A stretch of DNA of 64,000 nucleotides from CAVOKN01 sp963696505. Its GTDB lineage: Bacteria > Pseudomonadota > Gammaproteobacteria > Burkholderiales > Rhodocyclaceae. Both the position numbers and the translations under genes were made by a program. Within the stretch, counting starts at the first letter, position 1, and every line of letters begins with the position of its first letter. Positions 37,740-46,499 of this stretch are shown piece by piece. Under the pieces are notes generated by a model. That model did not search any database. It was not told where the DNA came from and saw nothing but the letters and a program-made list of their open reading frames with translations. The DNA lies in the NCBI GenBank assembly GCA_963696505.1, contig CAVOKN010000024.1, positions 1-64,000 on the forward strand, read 5' to 3'.

Positions 37740-39120
37740 GGTCGAACTTGCCGTCTGCATTGGGCCAGTAGCTCTTCGGCACGCCCGCCAGCGTCTTGGC
37801 CATCACCGCCAGCCGGCGCTCCTCGTTGGTGTCGCCGCGCACCGTCTCCAGCCAGCCCGCGACCAGTCGCGCCCGTAGCTTGTAATCTGCCGCGTCGTCT
37901 TCGGAAACGGCAGCCGGCGGACGCTGGAAGGGCACGGGATCGACGCCCCGCACATAGAGCACGGGCAGAGCCCATTCCCGCGCGTTGGACGCATCGTTCC
38001 CATGCTTTTCGCAGATGAAGGAGCGGGCGTCGTGCAGCGGTTGCGCCCATTCGAACACTGCCTGGGCTTGTTGTTCCAGGGCCGTGGCGGCGCGGCGCAG
38101 CTCGTCGAACAGGCTGCGGTAGAAGGCGCGGGTGAAGTTGAATGCGTCTTCCGCGGCTACCGGCTCGATCATCGCCACGGCGGCCGGAAATCCGACCGAC
38201 ACCGCCTGATGCGCGATGGACTGCAACTCCCGGGTCGCCTCGCCGCCGGAGCAACAGTTGAGGGTCAGCAGCCATGGGTTGTCGAGCATGGTGCTCAGGT
38301 CGCCGAGCTGCTTGGCGCGAATCGTCACCGAAGCGCCGCTGCCGGCGACATAGTCGGCGCCGGTGGCAAGTTCGATCGCCTGCTCGGAAGGCGTGCTGCC
38401 GGCGCGCCCGTGGCAGAAGAAGTGGACGATGTTCGGTTGCCAGGCGGCGATTTCGCGGACGACCATGGCTCCGCTGTCTTCGATGTGGGATAGCTCGACC
38501 CAGTCGAGCCCGGCGTCGATGTCGGATTTGACGGCGTCATGGGTCTCGTCGTCCCCCGCCAGCAACCGCAGGCGCACTTGCAGACCGGACTGGCGCGCTG
38601 CCTTGGCCGCATCGCGCAGCATCTGCCATTCCTTCTTCTGGCCCGCGACGCCGTAGGCGGAAATCACCGCCAGCAGTTTCACCGGGGTTCGTAGCACCGG
38701 CGGCGGACGGTTCTGGCCGCTCATCGGGTCGGTGATGCGCCCGATCGGCCAGCGCCGGTCCAGGGCGAGGAACTCGTTGTTCTGGTCGCACAGGGTTTCC
38801 CAGTTGATCTGTTCCGCTTCGCCCTCCGAGAGCTTGAGGTAGATCGGGCTCACCTGGCCGGGCGGCGTGCCGGCGAGGTTGTCGAGAATGGCGGACAGCC
38901 CCGGATGCTTGCGCAATTCCTGCCGCACCAGGCAACCGCGCTCGCGCACGGCATTGTGCTGCGTCCATGCGGGCTGCGTCTCCGCCGAGAGCGAGATCGG
39001 CCACGGCTTCTGGGCTGCGGGGACCATGACCGGCGCGCGCTCGGCCTTGACGAACAGCATAGGCGCAGCACCGCCGATGTCGAAGCCGCCCGGGGAATCC
39101 ACAGTGAATACCGTCCTCAT
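37732..39120 (-). CDS. CHAT-domain protease with intact His/Cys
   Basis: 462 residues. The C-terminal half carries a CHAT (caspase HetF associated with TPR) domain: NIVHFFCHGRAG with His237 and WLLTLNCCSGGEATREL with Cys289/290, then VSVGFPAAVAMIEPVAAEDA, the usual closing segment. The N-terminal 140 residues (VDSPGGFDIGG..., YLKLSEGEAEQINWETLCD) include the typical CHAT lead strand ending in a WE motif. CHAT proteases act in anti-phage and programmed responses elsewhere (established for gRAMP-TPR-CHAT and gasdermin systems). ATGA overlaps the upstream gene's stop and its own end overlaps the next start. Confidence 0.8.
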   Translation of the reverse strand: MRTVFTVDSPGGFDIGGAAPMLFVKAERAPVMVPAAQKPWPISLSAETQPAWTQHNAVRERGCLVRQELRKHPGLSAILDNLAGTPPGQVSPIYLKLSEGEAEQINWETLCDQNNEFLALDRRWPIGRITDPMSGQNRPPPVLRTPVKLLAVISAYGVAGQKKEWQMLRDAAKAARQSGLQVRLRLLAGDDETHDAVKSDIDAGLDWVELSHIEDSGAMVVREIAAWQPNIVHFFCHGRAGSTPSEQAIELATGADYVAGSGASVTIRAKQLGDLSTMLDNPWLLTLNCCSGGEATRELQSIAHQAVSVGFPAAVAMIEPVAAEDAFNFTRAFYRSLFDELRRAATALEQQAQAVFEWAQPLHDARSFICEKHGNDASNAREWALPVLYVRGVDPVPFQRPPAAVSEDDAADYKLRARLVAGWLETVRGDTNEERRLAVMAKTLAGVPKSYWPNADGKFDHG

Positions 39121-40589
39121 GACGCGCCCCCGTTCGTCGGTCCGGCTTCGTCCGCCACGGCTGCGCGCAGGCGTGCAAGCGTCTCCATCGCGAGTTGGGT
39201 GTGTCGCGACTCCCGGTCCTGCGGCAGCAGTTCGTCCCGCGCCAGCTCCTGGTAATGCAGTTGCACCTGCTCGGCATAGCGCTCGGTGGCGGCGATCCAC
39301 GGGTCGACGTTGTCCTCGCCGTCGAACAGCGGGTCCAGGGGCGAGGTATCGAGGCTGCGCGCCGCCTGCGTCTGCTGCGGGACGTTGCGCGCCAGCTCGG
39401 CGAAGGCCGGGCCGGCGCCGCGAGAGCGGGGCCGCGGGCCGGGCGCCGGCGCCGCTTCGACACTGAGGTAGGGCTGGCAATACATGAACAGCGCCGCCGA
39501 ACGCGGCGCCGGCTGCGGCGTGTTGGCAAACAGGAAGTGGTAGCCCGCGGCCAGCGCATCGGCGCCGGGATCGACACGCAGGTTGTGCATCAGCATGGGG
39601 CCGGGACGGTTCTGCGCCAATTCGTCCGCCAGCGCCCGCAGTCCGGGTTCGGAGAAATTGTCGGGGACAGAGCTGAATGCCGAGGACCAGGCGCCAACCT
39701 GGGTCAGGAAGGTTTGCAGCTCGACCATGCCGACGGGGCCGGCCAGGTAGCGGTCGCTGCGGTCCAGCGGCGATTGGGCGAACAGCAGCGCGCCGCGGCC
39801 GCGGGAGAGGTAGCCGTGGCAGCAGAAATGCACCACGTCCACCGCGCGCTTGCGCAGCGCCTCCCGCATCCACAGCAGCCAGGGCGAGCGCAGCACGCCT
39901 GCCTGGTCCAGCAGCCGCGACGACGGATCCTCAGTGACATAGGGCGCCGCGGCATTGTTGTCATAGACGAAGATGTCCTGATCGAGCCGCCCGGCAGTTC
40001 GCCACTCGTCCCGCAGGCTACCGGCGAAGTCGGCATCGACGAACACGTGCAGCCGTGTGCGCCGCGGGGAGCCCTCCAGGATGCGCCGTGCCGTGAGCCG
40101 CACGCCCTGGTAGATCGAATTTTCCTCGCTGCCCAGGGGCGCGCTGGCGCACAGCGCGACGTCCAGGGAGGACGGCGCCTCCCGTGGCGGCGGGAAGAGA
40201 AAGTCGGGCAGCATCAGGATGGGACGGTGCAGCGCCTCGCCCAGCAGCCGCTCCCAGGGCACGAGGCGTAGCGCCCCGTAGGGCTTGACCAGATGCACCC
40301 AGAGCGGGCGCTCGCCTTCGGTCATCTCGCCGAACCAGGACGCAAGTTCCGACAGGAGATCGTCTGGCAGCCGGATCTGCGGCTCGGCGCCGGCCGCGAT
40401 CTTGCGCGTGTCGAAGGGCTCGCGCAGGCCCATCGCGCCGGTGTGGCCCGGCCAACTGCGCACGTCCAGCAGCACGCCTTCGAGCTTGCACTGAAGGGTG
40501 AAGCGCACGTCAGGGGCGTCGCGCGCGACGTCCAGCAGTTCGGTCTTGAGCACGACGATGTCGTACTGGCGCTTGAGCAATTCGGCCAT
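39117..40589 (-). CDS. CHAT-like protein, possibly a pseudoprotease
   Basis: 490 residues. GALRLVPWERLLGEALHRPI and VDVVHFCCHGYLSRGRGALL (His258) follow the CHAT pattern. At the position where the catalytic cysteine is expected the sequence is WSSAFSSVPDNFSEPGLRAL, with no cysteine. It may therefore be an inactive partner or regulator of the active CHAT protein encoded next. The C-terminal about 130 residues are Pro/Arg-rich then helical (YAEQVQLHYQELARDELLP). It starts 12 bases after the alpha/beta hydrolase gene. Confidence 0.65.
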   Translation of the reverse strand: MAELLKRQYDIVVLKTELLDVARDAPDVRFTLQCKLEGVLLDVRSWPGHTGAMGLREPFDTRKIAAGAEPQIRLPDDLLSELASWFGEMTEGERPLWVHLVKPYGALRLVPWERLLGEALHRPILMLPDFLFPPPREAPSSLDVALCASAPLGSEENSIYQGVRLTARRILEGSPRRTRLHVFVDADFAGSLRDEWRTAGRLDQDIFVYDNNAAAPYVTEDPSSRLLDQAGVLRSPWLLWMREALRKRAVDVVHFCCHGYLSRGRGALLFAQSPLDRSDRYLAGPVGMVELQTFLTQVGAWSSAFSSVPDNFSEPGLRALADELAQNRPGPMLMHNLRVDPGADALAAGYHFLFANTPQPAPRSAALFMYCQPYLSVEAAPAPGPRPRSRGAGPAFAELARNVPQQTQAARSLDTSPLDPLFDGEDNVDPWIAATERYAEQVQLHYQELARDELLPQDRESRHTQLAMETLARLRAAVADEAGPTNGGAS

Positions 40590-40601
40590 GGCGGCGCGGC
40601 C

Positions 40602-41945
40602 TCAGGTGTGGCGCAGGTGCGCGGTGGCGAGCTGGTAGGCGAGCCACCAGGTGGATGGATTGGTGATGTCGCCGTGGCCCGCGATGGTGCGCGTGCCATT
40701 CACGCCGACGATGCGGCTGCCGCCCGAGAGATCGTAGTCGGCGCCCGGATCGAGAATGTCCAGCATCGCCGCGCCCGAATCCTGCGGGCCGAACCCTCCG
40801 AGCGCAGCGTAGCGGCTGGGGCTGCCGCCGGCGGCGTATTGCAGCTCGCCCAGGTCGTCGGCACGGCGCACCGCCAGGTGGAACATCTTGGCCAGCGCGT
40901 CGTCGTTGGCGCTGTAGGTGGCGACGATGGGCCGGCGTACCCGCTCCAGGGCCTTGAAGAAGCCCCCCCGGACATGGCGCTCCGGCACGTCCGGCGCGAA
41001 GGCGTACTGCGACACCGCCGGCTGCAGCAGCAGTGCGGATTCCACCTTGCGCCTCAGTTGTGCCGGCACGCTGGCGGCCGTCATCACCACCTTGCAGCCG
41101 AAGGAATGACCGAGCAGGTGTATCCGCGCCTCGGAGCGGTCGAGCAGGCCCTGGAGCAGCGGCGCCACCCCCAGCGCGCCGACTCTTCCGGCGCGGTCCT
41201 TCATCTGCCACAAAGTGAACGGCTTGACGATGTTGCGCGGATCCAGGGCGGAGAAGATGTCGCCCAGACCCGCGGCCAGGGGCGCTCCGCCGCCGGCACC
41301 CCCGGCGCTGCCGATGGCGTCGTAGTCCGGTTCCGGCGATTCGAGGCAAGTCGCGGCGGCCACCAGGTCCTGCGCGCTCGGTGCGTCGGCGCGAGCGCCC
41401 TCGTCGTCGGCGCGGCTCACCGCCGCCAGCATGGCGGCAAGCTCCAGCGCCTGTGCCCGATCAAGCGTGTCCGCCTGCGCCAGTTCATGGAAGCGGCTGC
41501 GCTGCGGCGCCGGCAGGGCGGCGGCGACATCGCGCAGGGTATCGCTTTCGAGCTGGGCAGCTTCGTCCTGCTGCGCCGGTCCGGCGGCGGCGAAACCAGG
41601 GCCTTTTTCGCTCTCGAACCACGCCATCGCCTGGCTCGGCCAGAAGATGCCGACCAGCAGCGGCTTGTAGCCCGGTGGCATGGCGAGGCTGCGCTGGCTT
41701 CGCAACTGCTGGAAGCCGCGGATGAAGGACTCGTAGCGGCCGGTGGCGGCCTTCCAGTCGTTGTTCCAGCCGTGGGAGAACAGGAAGATGTCCGTATAGC
41801 CCGCGGCGGCGGCAAGCAGGTGCTCGCGTGTCTGCGGGCCCTCGCAGTTGCCGTCCTTGTCGAAGGGAATGATGTAGTAGGGAAACGCGTCGCCCTCGAC
41901 AGTCGTGAGGGTGCGGTAGGGGCCGATGATCCGCGTGGCAGGCAT
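40602..41945 (-). CDS. Alpha/beta-hydrolase-fold serine hydrolase in protease cluster
   Basis: 447 residues. DIFLFSHGWNNDW is the usual oxyanion-loop strand and IHLLGHSFGCKVVM has the GHSFG nucleophile elbow. The region between contains a long insertion rich in Ala/Gly (SAGGAGGGAPLAAG). PIVATYSANDDALAKMFHL likely carries the acid residue. Such enzymes are lipases, esterases or cutters of cell-wall or lipid substrates, but the actual substrate is unknown. No signal peptide. It lies between the GH19 gene and the CHAT genes and shares their strand. Confidence 0.7.
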   Translation of the reverse strand: MPATRIIGPYRTLTTVEGDAFPYYIIPFDKDGNCEGPQTREHLLAAAAGYTDIFLFSHGWNNDWKAATGRYESFIRGFQQLRSQRSLAMPPGYKPLLVGIFWPSQAMAWFESEKGPGFAAAGPAQQDEAAQLESDTLRDVAAALPAPQRSRFHELAQADTLDRAQALELAAMLAAVSRADDEGARADAPSAQDLVAAATCLESPEPDYDAIGSAGGAGGGAPLAAGLGDIFSALDPRNIVKPFTLWQMKDRAGRVGALGVAPLLQGLLDRSEARIHLLGHSFGCKVVMTAASVPAQLRRKVESALLLQPAVSQYAFAPDVPERHVRGGFFKALERVRRPIVATYSANDDALAKMFHLAVRRADDLGELQYAAGGSPSRYAALGGFGPQDSGAAMLDILDPGADYDLSGGSRIVGVNGTRTIAGHGDITNPSTWWLAYQLATAHLRHT

Positions 41946-42053
41946 GTCGACGCTCCTTCCTGGTTATGCAAATGGTAAAGCCACGCTGCCAGATCGCCCG
42001 GCCCGTGTCAAGGAAGCGGCGGTGCGGTGCGGCCGGGCGCGCAGCGTCTGCTC

Positions 42054-42812
42054 TCAGGTCTTGGTCCGGCGGAAGCGGGCGGAGCGCGTTGCGCGCGGGG
42101 TGGCCAGCGTGCGCGGTTTCCGCGGTGCGCGGGAACCGGAACCGCTGACTTCGGCCTTGGCGGCGCGTTTTGCGGGGATCGGCCCTTTCGGAGCCTTGAT
42201 GCCGCGGGGCGCGCGGGGCGCCGGCGGCTCTACCAGAAACCGCTGCGCGATGGCATAGAACTCCTTGCGTTCTTCCATGCCGTTGTAGCCGCCGTTGATG
42301 GTGATGCTGATGTACTCGACCGGCGAGACGTCGATGATGTTTCCGCGGTACTTCTTCTTCAGCAGGTCCGCGTCCCCATGGTTGGCGACGTCGTTCAGGC
42401 CCCGCGTCTGCCAGAATTCGCAGGCACTCCATACGGCATACTCGGCCTGTTCGAGCAGTTCCGGGTTGTTGATGAAAAGGTCGCGGCGCCCCTTCTTGAT
42501 TCCCAGTTGCAGGTAGTTGGCCCGTCCCGTGGTCTGGAAGATCCCACGTCCCTTGAAGCGGACGCCGTCGCCCGCCTGGGTGTTGCCCAGGTCGGCGCGC
42601 CCCTCGTAGGCGCGGCCGGAGGCATATTCGCGCAGCGTCTTGAAGTGGTCGGTCTCGTGGCAGGCCTGTGCCAGGAAATGGCAGTATTCCTGCGGCGTGT
42701 CGATTTCGTAGAGCGGACAGATGCGGTTCATCCACTCGGCGAGGCTGGTCATCAGGGACGTCCTGCGGCCGGCGATTGCGGTGAGATGTTCCGGGGTGAT
42801 GATGAACGCCAT
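42054..42812 (-). CDS. GH19 chitinase/endolysin-type glycosidase
   Basis: 252 residues. FLAQACHETDHFKTLREYAS carries the catalytic Glu region of glycoside hydrolase family 19, and RFKGRGIFQTTGRANY is the second signature. GH19 enzymes of phage or bacterial origin act as peptidoglycan-cutting endolysins or chitinases. No signal peptide is seen. The C-terminal 60 residues are very basic and Pro/Ala-rich (KAPKGPIPAKRAAKAEV, ATRSARFRRTKT), which could bind polyanions or the wall. AAAGGAG precedes the ATG. It starts the minus-strand protease cluster, divergent from prfC. Confidence 0.8.
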   Translation of the reverse strand: MAFIITPEHLTAIAGRRTSLMTSLAEWMNRICPLYEIDTPQEYCHFLAQACHETDHFKTLREYASGRAYEGRADLGNTQAGDGVRFKGRGIFQTTGRANYLQLGIKKGRRDLFINNPELLEQAEYAVWSACEFWQTRGLNDVANHGDADLLKKKYRGNIIDVSPVEYISITINGGYNGMEERKEFYAIAQRFLVEPPAPRAPRGIKAPKGPIPAKRAAKAEVSGSGSRAPRKPRTLATPRATRSARFRRTKT

Positions 42813-42974
42813 TGCGCTGCTCCTTTGGCGAACCAGGGGGGACGCGACTCTCGAAGCATAGCCGCTCAGGTCGCCCCCGCGCCATAGCCTCCATGGGGCG
42901 CACATCTCGGGTATCCTCGCTGCCCCCCGTCGTGGCGGCCGGGCCTGTGCCGCCATGCTCCTCGATCCTTTGCC

Positions 42975-44612
42975 ATGAACGACTCCAGTCTCCACTCACC
43001 GGTCCCGGCGCCGCAGTCGGCGCTGGCGCGCGAAGTGGCGCGCCGGCGCACCTTCGCCATCATCTCTCACCCCGACGCCGGCAAGACGACGCTGACCGAG
43101 AAGCTGCTGCTGTTCGGCGGCGCGATCCAGATGGCGGGCACGGTCAAGGCGCGCAAGAGCGGGCGCCATGCCACTTCGGACTGGATGGCGGTGGAGAAGG
43201 AGCGCGGCATCTCGGTGGCCAGCTCGGTGATGCAGTTCGAGTACGCCGGCTGCGTCTTCAACCTGCTCGACACGCCGGGCCACCAGGATTTCTCCGAGGA
43301 TACCTATCGCGTGCTCACCGCGGTCGATGCGGCGGTCATGGTGGTGGACTCGGCCAAGGGGGTCGAGGAGCAGACCATCAAGCTGCTGGAGGTGTGCCGG
43401 CTGCGCTCGACGCCGATCATCACCTTCATCAACAAGCTCGACCGTGAGGGCCGCGCGCCGCTGGAACTGCTGGACGAGATCGAGTCGGTACTGCGCATCC
43501 ACTGCGCGCCGGTGACCTGGCCGATCGGCATGGGCAAGCGCTTCCAGGGCGTGTACCACCTGTTGCGCGACGAGATCCTCAGCTTCACGCCCGGCCAGGA
43601 GCGCGCCAACCAGGAGGTGCAGGCGCTGCTGGGCCTGAACCATCCCCACCTTGAGAAAGACTGGGCGATGGAGATGGAGACGCTGCGGGAGGACATCGAA
43701 CTGGTGCGCGGCGCCGGCGCCGCCTTCTCGCTGGCGGACTTCCTCACGGGCGAGCAGACGCCGGTGTTCTGCGGTTCGGCGATCAACAACTTCGGCGTGC
43801 GCGAGATCCTGCGCGCGCTGGGCGAATGGGCGCCCCCGCCCCAAGCGCGGGACGCCGGCACGCGCCAGGTCGTGCCGACCGAGCCGGCGTTCACCGGTTT
43901 CGTGTTCAAGATCCAGGCCAACATGGACCCGAACCATCGCGACCGCATCGCCTTCCTGCGGGTGTGCTCGGGACGCTACACGCCGGGCATCAAGGTGCGG
44001 CACCTGCGCCTCGGGCGCGAGATGAAGATCGCCAACGCCGTCACCTTCATGGCCAACGAGCGCTCGCTGTTGGAGGAGGCGGTGGCGGGCGACATCCTGG
44101 GGGTGCACAACCACGGCCAGCTCCAGATCGGCGACACCCTCACCGAGGGCGAGGTTCTGACTTTCAAGGGCATTCCCTACTTCGCGCCGGAACTGTTCAG
44201 CCGGGCGCAACTGCGCGACCCGCTGCGCGCCAAGCAGTTGCAGAAGGGCCTGCGCGAGCTGGGAGAGGAGGGCGCGGTGCAGGTGTTCGAGCCCCTGGCG
44301 GACAACAACCTGCTGATGGGCGCGGTGGGGCAGCTCCAGTTCGAGGTCGTCGAACACCGCCTGCGCACCGAGTACGGCGTCGACGCCCGCTTCGAGCGGG
44401 TCGGCATCCACACTGCGCGCTGGGTCACCTGTGAGGACAATGCGGTGCTGACAGAGTTCGTCCGCAACCAGCGTGGCCGGCTGGCAAAGGACGTGGATGG
44501 CAATCTGGTCTATCTGGCCGACACGCGCTACAACCTGATGGTCACCATGGAACGCAGCCCCAAGGTCCAGTTCCACGACACCCGGGAGCACGGTCAGCGG
44601 CTCGACGCCTGA
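42975..44612 (+). CDS. prfC: Peptide chain release factor 3
   Basis: 545 residues. The GTPase domain has HPDAGKTTLTEKLL, DTPGHQDFSEDTYR and NKLDREGR, followed by the RF3-specific C-terminal domains. RF3 recycles RF1/RF2 from the ribosome after peptide release. Length is normal. No strong Shine-Dalgarno sequence lies before the ATG. Confidence 0.98.
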   Translation: MNDSSLHSPVPAPQSALAREVARRRTFAIISHPDAGKTTLTEKLLLFGGAIQMAGTVKARKSGRHATSDWMAVEKERGISVASSVMQFEYAGCVFNLLDTPGHQDFSEDTYRVLTAVDAAVMVVDSAKGVEEQTIKLLEVCRLRSTPIITFINKLDREGRAPLELLDEIESVLRIHCAPVTWPIGMGKRFQGVYHLLRDEILSFTPGQERANQEVQALLGLNHPHLEKDWAMEMETLREDIELVRGAGAAFSLADFLTGEQTPVFCGSAINNFGVREILRALGEWAPPPQARDAGTRQVVPTEPAFTGFVFKIQANMDPNHRDRIAFLRVCSGRYTPGIKVRHLRLGREMKIANAVTFMANERSLLEEAVAGDILGVHNHGQLQIGDTLTEGEVLTFKGIPYFAPELFSRAQLRDPLRAKQLQKGLRELGEEGAVQVFEPLADNNLLMGAVGQLQFEVVEHRLRTEYGVDARFERVGIHTARWVTCEDNAVLTEFVRNQRGRLAKDVDGNLVYLADTRYNLMVTMERSPKVQFHDTREHGQRLDA

Positions 44613-44654
44613 GTCCCTCGGGCGCTCCACGAAGGCAGTCGGCCAGAGCCGGTG

Positions 44655-44682
44655 TTGACATGCCCCATATCCCGACTAAAAT
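44655..44682 (+). promoter_or_regulatory. Sigma-70 promoter of tusE
   Basis: TTGACA at 44655-44660 and TAAAAT at 44677-44682, separated by 16 bases, 36 bases before the tusE ATG. Confidence 0.7.
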
Positions 44683-44718
44683 GCTCGACTATTCACTCAA
44701 ACTTTTAGGGAGACAGAC

Positions 44719-45048
44719 ATGATCCTCATCAACGGCAAGGAAATCGAGACCGACGCGGAAGGCTATCTGGCGAGCCTGGACGACTGGTCGGAAGACGTCG
44801 CCAGCTATCTGTCGCAGCAGGACAACCAGGATCTGACCGAAGACCACTGGAAGCTGCTGCACTGGATTCGCGGCTACTACGCAGAGTTTGGCACTGCGCC
44901 CAACCTGCGCATCATGCAGAAGGTACTGAAGAACGACTTGGGCGAGGAGTTCGGAGACAAGAAGCGCTTGTTCGACCTCTTCCCCTACGGTCCGGCCAAG
45001 CAGGGCGCCCGCTATGCGGGGATGCCCAAGCCCACCGGCTGCGTCTGA
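44719..45048 (+). CDS. tusE: TusE/DsrC family sulfur-transfer protein
   Basis: 109 residues. ILINGKEIETDAEGYLASLD and LDDWSEDVASYLSQQDNQDL are family signatures and the chain ends MPKPTGCV. Only the penultimate cysteine is present; the residue ten positions before it in true DsrC (a second Cys) is Ala here. This makes it TusE-like, a sulfur relay for tRNA 2-thiouridine, rather than a sulfite-reductase partner. A good promoter and AGGGAG precede it. Confidence 0.9.
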   Translation: MILINGKEIETDAEGYLASLDDWSEDVASYLSQQDNQDLTEDHWKLLHWIRGYYAEFGTAPNLRIMQKVLKNDLGEEFGDKKRLFDLFPYGPAKQGARYAGMPKPTGCV

Positions 45049-45084
45049 TCCCGGGCTGGCGTCCGGGATCGGCAAATCCGGGCG

Positions 45085-46423
45085 TCAGTCGAGCAGGGCG
45101 ATCGGCGAGGAGCGCACGAGTTCGATGCGTGCCGTCAGCGGTTCGCTGTGGCGCCTGAACTCGGCGAGGGCGCCGGCTTCCAGGGGCAGCGAAACCGGAA
45201 GCGCCGCAGACAGGGGATTCTGGTGCACGTTGTCGATGCGGAATTCGTAGTGCAGGTGCGGCCCGGTAGCCCAGCCGGTCATGCCCACGTAGCCGATCAC
45301 GTCCCCCTGGCTCACGCGAGTGCCTTTCCTCATGCCGGGCAGTGAAGCCATTCAGATGACCGTAATGGGTCGAGTATTTGCTGTGGTGCTTGACGACGAC
45401 GATGTTGCCGTAGCCGTTCTGGCGCCCGACGAAATCCACAATCCCGTCCGCGGTCGCCTTGACCCGGGTTCCCGTGGGTGCGGCGTAGTCGACGCCCTTG
45501 TGGGCGCGCCAATCCTGCATGATCGGGTGGCGGCGCATGGCGAAGCCGGAACTGATCCGCGACACCTCCAGCGGCGAGCGGAGGAAGGCTGCCTTCAGAC
45601 TCTTGCCCTCGGGGGAGTAGTAAGTGCCCCCGGACTGCCCTGACGCATAGTACACAGCCTTGTAGCGCTGGCCGCCATTGCTGAACTCGGCGGCGAGAAC
45701 GCGGCCGGCGCGCAGCGGCTGGCCCTGATGGTAGATCGTCTCGAACACCACCGAGAAGCGGTCGCCGCGACGTAGCTCGCGATGGAAGTCGATCTCGGTG
45801 CCGAAGATTTCGGTGAGTTGCACGGCGACGTTGTCCGGGATGCCGGCATCGTCGGCCGCGGCGAACAGCGAACTGCGGACCTCGCCGGACTTCATGGATA
45901 CCCGGGTTTCGAGTTCCAGCTTCTGCTCGGCGGCGGTGAAGGAATCGCCCTTGCGCTCGACGACGATGGCGCGGTCCTCGGCATTGAGCGGAAAGACCAG
46001 CGCAAAAAGCTTGCCGTCGGCATCGGTGCGGGTGGTGACCCACTTGCCGGGACGAAGCTGCCGGAACAGGGCGCTGGTGCGCTTGTCCTGGCGCAGGAAC
46101 TCTGCGGCTTGCGGGTCATCGACGCCCATGCGGGCGAGCAGGCTGGCGATCGAATCGCCGCGCTGCACGCGCTCCTCGCGGATGTAGAGCGCCTCCGGTT
46201 CGATGCTGTCGGCCGCGGAAACTTCGATTCGCGGCAGGGGGAGCGTTTCGATCACCACCTGCTGCGAGGCCTGAAGCTGGGCCGTGGTCGGGGCCACGGC
46301 GAAGGCGGCAACCATGCCGAACAAAGATGTTCCGGCAACGGCTGCGGTACCCCAGAAGTGCCTGGGCTTGCTTTCGCGAAGCGAGAGCAGATGCGCTAGA
46401 ATTCGCGTCCTTCGTGTGCTCAT
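45085..46423 (-). pseudogene. M23 family metalloendopeptidase with frameshift
   Basis: About 445 residues if repaired. The protein starts MSTRRTRILAHLLSLRESKP, has a membrane-anchoring segment (FWGTAAVAGTSLFGMVAAFA), an opacity/LysM-like region (EERVQRGDSIASLLARMG) and the M23 domain with the zinc ligands HKGVDYAAPTG and, after the break, GPHLHYEFRID. Peptidoglycan DD-endopeptidase activity is expected. Near 45341-45360 the frame changes from ...THYGHLNGFTARHEE to ...GMRKGTRVSQGDVIGYVG, the true C-terminal half of the domain. Removing one base in the CGGC/ATG region restores it. Either an error or an inactivated gene. Confidence 0.85.
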
Positions 46424-46499
46424 GCCGTCCGGTCCGGGCAAAAAACCGCGCGGAGTGTAACAGAAGTCACAGAATCCCCAAGCTCGGAACAGCTTCCCG

